This document shows, in pieces, positions 43,221-50,574 of a DNA stretch of 64,000 bases. A model generated the notes under the pieces. It was not told the DNA's origin and did no database searches. It saw only the letters and a program-made list of their open reading frames with translations. Numbering within the stretch: position 1 is the first letter of the stretch; each line of letters begins with the position of its first letter. Source of the stretch: CAYQTE01 sp964420285 (GTDB lineage Bacteria > Planctomycetota > Phycisphaerae > Tepidisphaerales > Tepidisphaeraceae); NCBI GenBank assembly GCA_964420285.1, contig CAYQTE010000016.1:1-64000 (forward strand), given 5' to 3'. The position numbers and the translations under genes are program-made.

Positions 43221-44648
43221 ATGTCCCACAATACCCGCCGCTTTGCGATCGCGACGATCATCATTCTCGCACTCTTGCGCCTGGCCGCGTGCGCCACGCA
43301 GTCATCGGCACAGCTTTCCACGCGCCCGTCCACGCAGCCCACCTTCGACATCACCAAATTCGGCGCCGTCGGCGATGGCAAGACAAGCTGCACGGCCGCT
43401 TTCCGCGCCGCCATTGATGCCGTCAAGCAGGCCGGAGGCGGAACCGTCCATGTCCCGGCCGGGAAGTTCTTCACCGGGCCGATCGACTTCGTCGACAACA
43501 TGACCCTCGACATCGACAAGGATGGCACCATCCTCTTCACAACCAACAAGGCCGATTACCCCACCGTCTATTCGCGCTGGGAAGGGATCATGACCAACGG
43601 CCCGCGGCCGCTGCTCTGGGCCGATGGCGTGCATCACATCGCCATCACCGGCCTGGGCACGATCGACGGACAGGGCAGCACGTGGTGGGGCGGCCGCGGC
43701 GTTGCAGGAGCCGGCGGCGGATCGCTGGGCGCGGGGCGAGGATCAGGGGCGGGTGGAGTGCCGGCCGGTAAACCCGATGCCGACCTCGGCCGTACGCCCG
43801 CCACCCAGCCCAGCAATCTCCCTTCCACCAGCCTGCGCCCGCCGCTGTGTCAGATCAAGGATTGCACCGACATCCACATCGGAGGCGTCACCTTCACTCA
43901 ATCCCCCTTCTGGACCCTGCATCTTCTCTTCAGCGACAACATCACCCTCGATAAGACCCGCATGGTCAACCCATCCAACTCACCCAACACCGATGCCTGC
44001 GACATCGATTCCTGCCGTCACGTCAATATCGACGGCTGCTATGCCGATGTCGGCGACGACTCGTTCTGCATCAAGAGCGGCCGTGACGCCGACGGCCGGC
44101 GCGTCAACCGTCCCACCCAGGATGTCACCGTCACGCACTGCACCGTCGGGCACGGTCACGGCGGGATCGTCATCGGCTCGGAGACCTCCGGCGGCGTGAG
44201 CCACATCCGTTGCAGCGATTGCACCTGGAACGGCACCGACAACGGCGTGCGCATCAAGAGCATGCGCGGCCGCGGCGGCCTCGTCGAGGATGTCGTCATC
44301 TCGAACATCACCATGACCGGCGTGAAGACCGCCTTCCTGCTCACCAGCCAGTATCAACGCACGCAGCCCGCCCCGGTCTCTGAAACAACGCCCATCCTCC
44401 GCGATGTCCACATCGACCACATCACCGCCAACAACGTGACCACCGGCCTCAGCTTCGAGGGCCTGGCCGAAATGCCCATCTCCAAAGTCTCGTTCAGCGA
44501 TATCACCATCACCGCCCAAACGGCCGGCTCCGCCCAGTACGGCAAAGACATCACGTTCACGCGCTTCATGGTGACCAGCAGCCGATCCCCGACCATCACC
44601 ATGACCAACATGGAGCATGTCACCAAAACGGATTATGTCGAGAAATAA
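43221..44648 (+). CDS. Secreted GH28 polygalacturonase-type glycosidase
   Basis: The protein has 475 residues; CGGAG lies nine bases before the ATG. A hydrophobic leader (FAIATIIILALLRLAACA), possibly with an LAAC lipobox, is followed by TRPSTQPTFDITKFGAVGDG, the classic start of the right-handed beta-helix. All GH28 catalytic motifs are present: SPNTDACDID (Asp258), VGDDSFC (Asp279, Asp280), GHGHGG (His311, His313), and NGVRIKS (Arg344, Lys346). It hydrolyses galacturonan or a rhamnogalacturonan backbone; exo- or endo-action is not decided. A Gly-rich insert (WWGGRGVAGAGGGSLGAGRG) sits in an early loop. The GH106 gene begins two bases after its stop. Confidence 0.92.
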   Translation: MSHNTRRFAIATIIILALLRLAACATQSSAQLSTRPSTQPTFDITKFGAVGDGKTSCTAAFRAAIDAVKQAGGGTVHVPAGKFFTGPIDFVDNMTLDIDKDGTILFTTNKADYPTVYSRWEGIMTNGPRPLLWADGVHHIAITGLGTIDGQGSTWWGGRGVAGAGGGSLGAGRGSGAGGVPAGKPDADLGRTPATQPSNLPSTSLRPPLCQIKDCTDIHIGGVTFTQSPFWTLHLLFSDNITLDKTRMVNPSNSPNTDACDIDSCRHVNIDGCYADVGDDSFCIKSGRDADGRRVNRPTQDVTVTHCTVGHGHGGIVIGSETSGGVSHIRCSDCTWNGTDNGVRIKSMRGRGGLVEDVVISNITMTGVKTAFLLTSQYQRTQPAPVSETTPILRDVHIDHITANNVTTGLSFEGLAEMPISKVSFSDITITAQTAGSAQYGKDITFTRFMVTSSRSPTITMTNMEHVTKTDYVEK

Positions 44649-44650
44649 CA

Positions 44651-47422
44651 ATGACGCACCGGCAACCATACCGTGCTGATCCGCTCCTCTTTTCCCCTCC
44701 CCTTGTACTCAGGGGGAGGGCTAGGGTGGGGGTCGGATTGGATGGTCGCACTGGCACGTCAGAACCCTCACCCCAACCCTCTCCCAGAGTACAGGGAGAG
44801 GGGGACAGTGCGTGCCGCCGCATTTCCCGCTCGATTCTCTTCGCCCTGTTGTGTGTACTCACCGCGCCCCTGGTCTCCAGCGGCCAGGCCACCGCGCCGG
44901 CCGATCTTGCATGGCCGCCCGTCACCGTCATCACCAAACCCTGGACGCGCTGGTGGTGGCCCGGCAGCGCCGTCGACAAGGACAACATCTCCCGACAACT
45001 GGCCGAGTTCAATCAGGCCGGCATCGGGGGCATCGAGATCACGCCCATCTACGGCGTCCACGGCGCTGAGAGCCGCAATATCGACTTTCTCTCCCCTGCC
45101 TACATGGACATGCTCCGCTTCACCGCCACGCAGGCAAAAACGCTGGGCATGAAGACCGACATGGCCATCGGCACCGGCTGGCCGATGGGCGGGCCCACCA
45201 TCCAACCTGCCGATGCCGATACCAAGCTCACGTTCGGCAACAATGACACGCTCATTGCCGAACCCACCAACATGAAGGTCAAGCGCGCCGCGCCCGGCGG
45301 CGAAGGTCTGGTTCTCGATCCATATTCCACCGATGCCCTGGCTCATTATCTCTCACGCTTTGACACCGCGTTCAAGGGTTTCCCCGACGATCTCATTGAC
45401 GCGCAATTCCACGACTCTTTCGAATACATGGGCAATTGGGACGCCGCGTTCCCGGCCGCTTTTCTGGCACTCAATCGCTATAACATCGCCACGCATGCCG
45501 CCGAACTGAACGGCGCCGGCGATCCGCAAACCGTCATCCGCGTCAAATCCGATTACCGCCAGACCCTCGCCAAGCTCCATCTGGATTTCATCAAGGCCTT
45601 CAATGCCTGGTGCCACACGCACGGCTGGCTCTCCCGCGAACAGGCCCACGGCTCGCCCACCAATCTCCTGGATGCCTATGCCGCCACTGACGTCCCCGAA
45701 ACCGAAATCTTCGGCGGCCAGCAATTTCCCATCCCCGGCTATCGACACGAAGCCCTCGATATCGACCCTGCCCGCCCAGGCGCCCGGCCGCTCATCACGC
45801 GCTTCGCTTCGTCGGCCGCTCATGTCGCCGGCAAACCCCTGGCTTCCAGCGAAACTTTCACCTGGCTCCGCGACCACTTCCGTGCCGGCCTGCCGGATAT
45901 GAAGCCCGAAGCCGATGAGCTTTTCGTCAACGGCATCAACCGCATCATCTTCCACGGCTCGTGCTATTCCCCGGCCGACGCGATCTGGCCCGGGTGGAAT
46001 TTCTACGCCTCCGTCGAATTCAACGACCGCAACACGCTCTGGCACGACCTGCCCGCGATGGTTCAATATCTCACGCACTGCCAATCCGTCCTGCAACGCG
46101 GCACGCCCGACAACGATCTGCTTCTCTACTTTCCCGTATACGATCTTTGGGCCAATCCCGACGGCCTGAACATCAACTTCGCCACCAACCAGACCTGGAT
46201 GGACAAGACCCCCTTCGCCAAGACGGCCCAGGAACTGATCGATCGCGGCTATGCGTTTGATTACATCTCCGACGCCCAGATTCAATCCGCCGCCGTCAAG
46301 GACGCCGACATCGCCCTCCCCGGCGGCAGCTACAAGGCGATCGTCGTCCCGCCGTGCGTGCATATCCCGCTGGAGACGATGCAGAAACTCCGCGACTTCG
46401 CCATGGCCGGGGCAACGGTCATCTTTGCCGATGCCCTGCCCAGCGATGTGCCCGGATTGTCCGATTTGCAGCAGCGGCTCTCGCAACTCAAATTGCTTGA
46501 AGTACAACTCCCGATCCAGCAGGGCCAGGCCGGCATGTCCGTGGCGCGAATTGGCTCCGGCATGTTCATGATCGCCGCCGGGGCCAGCGATGCGCTCAAT
46601 TCGATTCATTTCCGCCGCGAGACCATGTCCGACGACGGCATCCGCTTCATCCGCCGTAGCGATGGCGATCAGACCTGGTACTTCATTACCAACCTCACCG
46701 GAACGGCGCTTGATAAAGCCGTCGCGCTTGCCACGCCGTTTTCGTCGGCCCTTGTCATGGACCCGCTCACCGGCCGCACGGGCGCCGCCGCGCCCGTCCC
46801 GGGGTCGTCGAACGCCGTAACCTTGCAACTTGCTCCCGGCCAGTCCGTCATCCTGCGGCTCGGCAACCAACCCGCCGCACCCAACGCCGCGACTTGGCCC
46901 GTCTATGCCAGCGCCGGGCCGGCCGTTCCCATCACCGGCCCGTGGCAAATTACATTCCTCGAAGGCGGCCCGAATCTCCCCGCCACGATCGCCACCCCCA
47001 CCGCCAAAAGCTGGACCGACCTGGGCGGCCCCGACACCAAGGCCTTCGCCGGCACCGCCCGCTATTCAGTCGATTTCGACCGCCCCGCCGGCGACGCCGC
47101 CAACTACATGCTCGACCTGGGCGACGTCCGCGAATCCGCCCGCGTCACGCTCAACGGCCAATCCCTCGGCACGATCTGGAGCCTTCCGTTCAGAATGCCC
47201 ATTTCCGCGACAGCACTGAAACCCGGCCGCAACCACCTCGACATCGAGGTTACCAACCTCGCCGCCAACCGCATCCGTGACCTGGACGTGAACAAGGTCA
47301 ACTGGAAGATCATGTACGACGCCAACATCGTCGGCATTGATTATCAGCCCCTCGATGCGTCGAAGTGGCCGATCGTGCCCAGCGGGTTGCTGGGGCCGAT
47401 TACATTGACGCCGCTGAAATGA
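44651..47422 (+). CDS. GH106-type alpha-L-rhamnosidase
   Basis: The protein has 923 residues from the ATG at 44651, two bases after the GH28 stop; an in-frame TTG at 44738 is an alternative. The first 55 codons are translated from two REP-like elements, and only then comes a signal peptide (ISRSILFALLCVLTAPLVSS). Mature motifs are TRWWWPGSAVDKDNISRQLA, GIGGIEITPIYGVHG, and MAIGTGWPMGGP, hallmarks of GH106, followed by later beta-sandwich domains (ESARVTLNGQSLGTIWSLPF). GH106 enzymes remove alpha-L-rhamnose from rhamnogalacturonan and related glycans. Pairing with GH28 suggests joint pectin attack. The abnormal N-terminus may weaken export or reflect a mis-set start. Confidence 0.85.
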   Translation: MTHRQPYRADPLLFSPPLVLRGRARVGVGLDGRTGTSEPSPQPSPRVQGEGDSACRRISRSILFALLCVLTAPLVSSGQATAPADLAWPPVTVITKPWTRWWWPGSAVDKDNISRQLAEFNQAGIGGIEITPIYGVHGAESRNIDFLSPAYMDMLRFTATQAKTLGMKTDMAIGTGWPMGGPTIQPADADTKLTFGNNDTLIAEPTNMKVKRAAPGGEGLVLDPYSTDALAHYLSRFDTAFKGFPDDLIDAQFHDSFEYMGNWDAAFPAAFLALNRYNIATHAAELNGAGDPQTVIRVKSDYRQTLAKLHLDFIKAFNAWCHTHGWLSREQAHGSPTNLLDAYAATDVPETEIFGGQQFPIPGYRHEALDIDPARPGARPLITRFASSAAHVAGKPLASSETFTWLRDHFRAGLPDMKPEADELFVNGINRIIFHGSCYSPADAIWPGWNFYASVEFNDRNTLWHDLPAMVQYLTHCQSVLQRGTPDNDLLLYFPVYDLWANPDGLNINFATNQTWMDKTPFAKTAQELIDRGYAFDYISDAQIQSAAVKDADIALPGGSYKAIVVPPCVHIPLETMQKLRDFAMAGATVIFADALPSDVPGLSDLQQRLSQLKLLEVQLPIQQGQAGMSVARIGSGMFMIAAGASDALNSIHFRRETMSDDGIRFIRRSDGDQTWYFITNLTGTALDKAVALATPFSSALVMDPLTGRTGAAAPVPGSSNAVTLQLAPGQSVILRLGNQPAAPNAATWPVYASAGPAVPITGPWQITFLEGGPNLPATIATPTAKSWTDLGGPDTKAFAGTARYSVDFDRPAGDAANYMLDLGDVRESARVTLNGQSLGTIWSLPFRMPISATALKPGRNHLDIEVTNLAANRIRDLDVNKVNWKIMYDANIVGIDYQPLDASKWPIVPSGLLGPITLTPLK
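44693..44733. repeat. REP-like palindrome, copy 3 (inverted), within GH106 5' end
   Basis: CCCCTCCCC, TTGTACTC loop and GGGGGAGGG, followed by CTAGGGTGGGGGT, form the reverse orientation of the element found at 2186 and 13487. It lies inside the GH106 reading frame, downstream of the annotated ATG. Confidence 0.75.
44762..44804. repeat. REP-like palindrome, copy 4, within GH106 5' end
   Basis: AACCCTCACCCCAACC, stem CCTCTCCC, AGAGTACA loop, GGGAGAGG. It is convergent with copy 3 only about 30 bases away, so the pair could form a larger cruciform. It lies immediately before the GH106 signal peptide codons and is read as PSPQPSPRVQGEG. Confidence 0.78.
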
Positions 47423-47438
47423 TGGGAAGACGACAATC

Positions 47439-47609
47439 ATGGCTGAGCAGAGCAATTCAATAGGCGAGACACCCCCGGTCGGGACACCGCTGACCGTGCA
47501 ACGCAAATTGCCCGTCCGCCGCTTCATGATGGCTGGCCACGACGAAGATATCCTTGTGGTCTGGGATCGATCAACGCAGCGGGCGTACGTCGTCCGGTAT
47601 TGGGGATGA
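47439..47609 (+). CDS. Hypothetical 56-residue protein
   Basis: A short frame begins ATG (47439) 17 bases after the GH106 stop, with GGGAAG upstream, and ends TGA at 47607-47609. The sequence starts MAEQSNSIGETPPVGTPLTV, continues with a basic QRKLPVRRF segment and a DEDILVVWD strand, and ends AYVVRYWG. The alternation of charged and aliphatic residues suggests a small folded strand-rich protein. No family recognised. Position suggests co-transcription with GH28-GH106 but not function. Confidence 0.4.
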   Translation: MAEQSNSIGETPPVGTPLTVQRKLPVRRFMMAGHDEDILVVWDRSTQRAYVVRYWG

Positions 47610-47702
47610 CTTGCTCGGCCAGGAAGAAAGCGAACGGGCGATCGGGAATTGAGCAGTGAGGATAACCGCGCTACAATCCCTTGAACGTTTCAGGAAACCC
47701 AT

Positions 47703-48011
47703 ATGCTCGCTCCAGCACATTTCATGCCGCTGAAGAACATCAAACCCGTGGCACCGGACCTTCTCGAAGGCGACAAGATCCAGCCCAGCCATCCGCTTTT
47801 CGGCCTGATCTGGATCAACCCCGGCCGGGTCAGCGGCACCCCGTGCTTTTATGGCACGCGCGTACCCATCAAGAACCTGTTGGACTCGCTGGCCGCCGGT
47901 GAAACGCTTGACGAATTCCTCGTCGGCTTCGACGGCGTATCCCGCGAGCAATCGCTCGCCGTGCTCGACCTGGCGGCCAAGGATCTGCTCGCCGATCTGC
48001 AAACGCCGTGA
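47703..48011 (+). CDS. DUF433 antitoxin-like protein
   Basis: The protein has 102 residues, and AGGA lies seven bases before the ATG. The core INPGRVSGTPCFYGTRVPIK and NLLDSLAAGETLDEFLVGFD is the DUF433 winged-helix motif. DUF433 proteins act as antitoxins and autoregulators for PIN-like toxins. Its stop overlaps the start of the next gene (GTGA), a typical toxin-antitoxin coupling. Confidence 0.88.
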   Translation: MLAPAHFMPLKNIKPVAPDLLEGDKIQPSHPLFGLIWINPGRVSGTPCFYGTRVPIKNLLDSLAAGETLDEFLVGFDGVSREQSLAVLDLAAKDLLADLQTP

Positions 48012-48364
48012 AAGTGCTCTTCGATCACAACGTCGACCGACGTTTTCGTCGCCGCCTGCCCGGCCATGAAATCAGCACGACAAGCGAAATGAGATGGGAA
48101 ACCCTTGGCAACGGCGCGCTTCTGAAATCGGCCGCGGCCAAATTCGATGTGTTTGTCAGCATCGACAAGAATATCGAGCACGAACAGAACCTGAAAACCC
48201 CGCCGCTGCCCGTCGTTATCATCGACGCCCCATCCAACGCCCTGCCGGCCCTGATTCCCTTTGCGCCGTTCCTGCTTGACCTGCTCAAGCCGCCGCTCGA
48301 TCGGTTGCTTTACGTCGTCGAATCGACCGGCCGTGTGAATCGGCTGAAATCTCCTCGCCAATAA
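48008..48364 (+). CDS. DUF5615 PIN-like toxin
   Basis: The protein has 118 residues with a GTG start overlapping the upstream stop. It begins MKVLFDHNVDRRFRRRLPGH, with the conserved Asp of DUF5615 PIN-like domains, then FDVFVSIDKNIEHEQN (second acidic cluster) and PLPVVIIDAPSN. PIN-like proteins of this family are presumed RNases neutralised by the DUF433 partner. It is slightly longer than usual at the C-terminus (RLLYVVESTGRVNRLKSPRQ). Confidence 0.85.
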   Translation: MKVLFDHNVDRRFRRRLPGHEISTTSEMRWETLGNGALLKSAAAKFDVFVSIDKNIEHEQNLKTPPLPVVIIDAPSNALPALIPFAPFLLDLLKPPLDRLLYVVESTGRVNRLKSPRQ

Positions 48365-48496
48365 ACCAGCGAGTTCGTGCGCCAGGTCTTTTCCGGCCGG
48401 CTCGGCCCAATCATATTGGCCCGCTGAATAGGGCCTTGGCGCGCCGTGTGAGCTGACACTCTTCCACTACCCGCTATGTGCCGTCATCAGATGATG

Positions 48497-48934
48497 TCAC
48501 GGCCCGGCCGCCGTCGATGGGACGCCAAAATCGACCAGCCGGACGAGCATTTGTCGCTGGCGCGGGCCGTCGAATTCGCAGAAGTAGATTCCCTGCCATT
48601 GTCCCAGGACGAGCCGGCCGTGCTCGATCAGGACGATGACGCTGTTTCCCACCAGCGAGGTTTTGACATGGCTGTCGCTGTTGCCTTCGGCGTGGAGGTA
48701 ATAGCTCTCGCGATGCGGCACCAGCGATTCCAGCTTGGCAAGGATGTCGTGCTGAACGTCGGGATCGGCGTTCTCATTGATCGTAACGGCCGCCGTCGTG
48801 TGCGGGATATAGACGATCGCCATGCCGTCGAGAACCCGCTGATCGCGGACGACGCGGCGGACGATGTCGGTCACGTCGAGCAGTTGGTTACGCCCGGCGG
48901 TGGCGAGGGTGTGCGAGGTGAGGGTGGAGGACAT
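48497..48934 (-). CDS. yjbQ: YjbQ family protein (UPF0047)
   Basis: The protein has 145 residues from the ATG at 48934. Motifs AIVYIPHTTAAVTINENADP, YLHAEGNSDSHVKTSLVG, LGQWQGIYFCEFDGPRQR are the complete YjbQ/UPF0047 signature, with a His/Asn/Glu site for metal. Family members have weak thiamine-phosphate synthase activity, but the main role is unsettled. Length matches the family (about 140). It is a stand-alone gene between two toxin-antitoxin-type loci. Confidence 0.93.
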   Translation of the reverse strand: MSSTLTSHTLATAGRNQLLDVTDIVRRVVRDQRVLDGMAIVYIPHTTAAVTINENADPDVQHDILAKLESLVPHRESYYLHAEGNSDSHVKTSLVGNSVIVLIEHGRLVLGQWQGIYFCEFDGPRQRQMLVRLVDFGVPSTAAGP

Positions 48935-48971
48935 GGTCGTAGGGTATAGGACTGCGGGCGATTGCGGTGGT

Positions 48972-49262
48972 TCAGCCAGAATCACGCACCCATCCGGCTT
49001 CCTGCGAGGCCAGGATTTCGGCGGCAAGGTCAGGCGTCAACTCCCGGCCCTTTGGCGCCGCCCGCCGGCATTGAATGACCGGCAAGCCGGTTCTCTTGTC
49101 CTTGACGATAACCGCAGGTTTCTCCGTCCGCCGTTTTGCCCGCGGCGCCAGAGCGGCGCGGAGAATGTCAGCGGCTACGTCATTGACTTTGCGGCGGTCA
49201 CGAACGGCCCGCAGCTTCAGCCGCCTCGCCAGTGCGTCCGGCAGAATCAGCATCGTCTTCAT
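48972..49262 (-). CDS. VapB-like antitoxin, orphan
   Basis: The protein has 96 residues. MKTMLILPDALARRLKLRAV followed by RRKVNDVAADILRAAL is a ribbon-helix-helix-like N-terminal domain; the basic centre and C-terminal TPDLAAEILASQEAGWV segment are toxin-binding candidates. No toxin gene is adjacent (37 bases to yjbQ on one side, 131 to a membrane protein on the other), so it may be an orphan regulator or decayed pair. Confidence 0.6.
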   Translation of the reverse strand: MKTMLILPDALARRLKLRAVRDRRKVNDVAADILRAALAPRAKRRTEKPAVIVKDKRTGLPVIQCRRAAPKGRELTPDLAAEILASQEAGWVRDSG

Positions 49263-49393
49263 GCATGCATTCTACAGGCCAAGCGATGTGCTGGCAAAGT
49301 CATGTCGAGCATTGCGGGGCAATGCGGGCGGTTGTAGTATTTCGAAGACCGACGGGGGCGTCAGGGCGGGAACATGCCAGGTGAGGAGCGACA

Positions 49394-49690
49394 GTGGAGA
49401 AGCTCGATTATGAAACACCGCAGCCGCCGCAGATTTCGGATCGCTGGGGGTGTATGTCTGCATCGTTGGCTGGCGCGTCTGCGGTGTGCCTTTTTTTCGG
49501 AATCGCCGTATTACGATCTAACACGGTGCTTGCGAATGACATCACGCTCGGGGCGGTCGTTTGCTTCGCGCTGGCCGGAATTGGCTTTGGCGTAACGTCA
49601 TGCTTGGCGCGTGAGTCACCCTGGCTAGCGCTCGTCGGCATGTTCATAAGCGGCGTGATTTTGTTGGTTCTTGCGATGAACTTTCATTGA
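49394..49690 (+). CDS. Small membrane protein
   Basis: The protein has 98 residues with a GTG start and GAGGAG five bases upstream. Three hydrophobic helices are visible (MSASLAGASAVCLFFGIAVL, ITLGAVVCFALAGIGFGV, PWLALVGMFISGVILLVLAM). No family recognised. It ends eight bases before the helicase-tail remnant. Confidence 0.6.
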   Translation: MEKLDYETPQPPQISDRWGCMSASLAGASAVCLFFGIAVLRSNTVLANDITLGAVVCFALAGIGFGVTSCLARESPWLALVGMFISGVILLVLAMNFH

Positions 49691-49697
49691 ACCTGGC

Positions 49698-49838
49698 TCT
49701 ACCTCTTGAACCTCTCCAGCAGCGAGCCGACGGCGCCGAGTACTCTGTCGAGGATTTCGGGGCTGGGGGGCGGGGAATTTGAGGTAGGCTTCGCCCGGCG
49801 GTGGCGACGGTGCCGATGGACAGCGATGAGCGGATGGG
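49698..49838 (-). pseudogene. Decayed duplicate of the SNF2 helicase 3' end
   Basis: The first 43 bases (49698-49740) are identical to 50574-50616, the last codons of the helicase gene, and similarity continues to about 49830. The remnant encodes SPEILDRVLGAVGSLLERFKR and stop, against SPEVLDRVLGAVGSLLERFKR in the helicase. One extra C in a C-run shifts the frame further upstream. It directly adjoins the higA stop at 49850, so the toxin-antitoxin pair is bracketed by two copies of the helicase tail in direct orientation. Confidence 0.85.
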
Positions 49839-49849
49839 CGCTGGGTGCA

Positions 49850-50188
49850 TCAAGCCGCTTCGACCATGTTGCGCCAATTGGAAGGATTAGCACGCATCAG
49901 GTCCAGCAACCGCCGCGCGATGGGGGCGGGCTTGCGCAGGCCGCACTCCCATGAGCGCACCAATGCCGCCGATACGCCCAACATCCGCGCAAAAACGGGC
50001 TGGCTGACACCCACAAGTTCTCGCGTGGCTCGCACGGCCGCGGCGTCGTACGCTCCCGGATCAGGCACGGTGCGAACCGTGCGAACGGTGTATTTCGTCC
50101 GCAACGGAATCCCGGCCTTGAGAGTCGCGTGCAGTTCTTTCAGGTCGGCGATGATCTCACTTGCGACGTCTCGCTTCTTTCGCTTCAT
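49850..50188 (-). CDS. higA: HigA-type antitoxin, XRE helix-turn-helix
   Basis: The protein has 112 residues from the ATG at 50188, which overlaps the toxin stop (ATGA), and AAGGA lies seven bases upstream. The HTH core RATRELVGVSQPVFARMLGV and SAALVRSWECGLRKPAP is a standard XRE fold; the N-terminal KKRDVASEIIADLKELHATL is the HigA2-type toxin-binding region. It neutralises the toxin and represses the promoter, probably through the palindrome at 50541-50556. Confidence 0.85.
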   Translation of the reverse strand: MKRKKRDVASEIIADLKELHATLKAGIPLRTKYTVRTVRTVPDPGAYDAAAVRATRELVGVSQPVFARMLGVSAALVRSWECGLRKPAPIARRLLDLMRANPSNWRNMVEAA

Positions 50189-50526
50189 CTGAAATTCCTT
50201 TCGATCTGATTGAGCCATTTCTCGAATTCCACTCGCTGCGCGGGGGTGAAATTTGCCGCGTTGGACTTCGCGAAGATCGCGACAACAATGATCGCGGCCT
50301 TTGCGCGGAAATACGCGAAGCCAACCCTTGTCGCGCCACTCTTTCCGCGGTGCGTCGATGGAGGCGCGAAACGCATCTTTCGCAGCCCACCCGTTCCACG
50401 CATGACAGGCGCTGCATCCGGGGCTCTTGCGATCGTCTCCTCAAGCGCCCTAAGGTCGGAGTCGGTCAGTCGCTGGCGGTTCCACTCCCTTACAAATCCC
50501 GGCATATAGAGAAACGTCAGCTCCAT
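50185..50526 (-). CDS. higB: HigB/RelE-family toxin
   Basis: The protein has 113 residues. MELTFLYMPGFVREWNRQRL opens the RelE/HigB fold; conserved pieces are GTGGLRKMRFA, HRGKSGATRVGFAYF, IIVVAIFAKSNAANFTPAQR. Members are ribosome-dependent mRNA endonucleases. Toxin precedes antitoxin, the HigBA order. The initiating ATG lies only about 13 bases after the TATAAT box, so the transcript may be nearly leaderless. Confidence 0.85.
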   Translation of the reverse strand: MELTFLYMPGFVREWNRQRLTDSDLRALEETIARAPDAAPVMRGTGGLRKMRFAPPSTHRGKSGATRVGFAYFRAKAAIIVVAIFAKSNAANFTPAQRVEFEKWLNQIERNFR

Positions 50527-50538
50527 ACGACCCTGTGT

Positions 50539-50566
50539 ATTATACGCTGTAGTATAGATAATGCAA
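50539..50566 (-). promoter_or_regulatory. Promoter of higBA
   Basis: On the minus strand TTGCAT (50566-50561) is followed after 16 bases by a perfect TATAAT (50544-50539). The region is strikingly AT-rich against the surrounding GC-rich DNA. It lies between the helicase stop and the higB start. Confidence 0.75.
50541..50556. promoter_or_regulatory. Palindromic operator of higBA
   Basis: TATAC-GCTGTA-GTATA is a 5-6-5 inverted repeat overlapping the -10 box. This is the expected place for autorepression by the HigA helix-turn-helix protein. Confidence 0.55.
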
Positions 50567-50574
50567 TGGCAATT

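Noticed and set aside
45353..46948. Minus-strand frame of 531 residues inside GH106
   Set aside because: Overlaps completely with a recognised GH106 enzyme and lacks any family motif.
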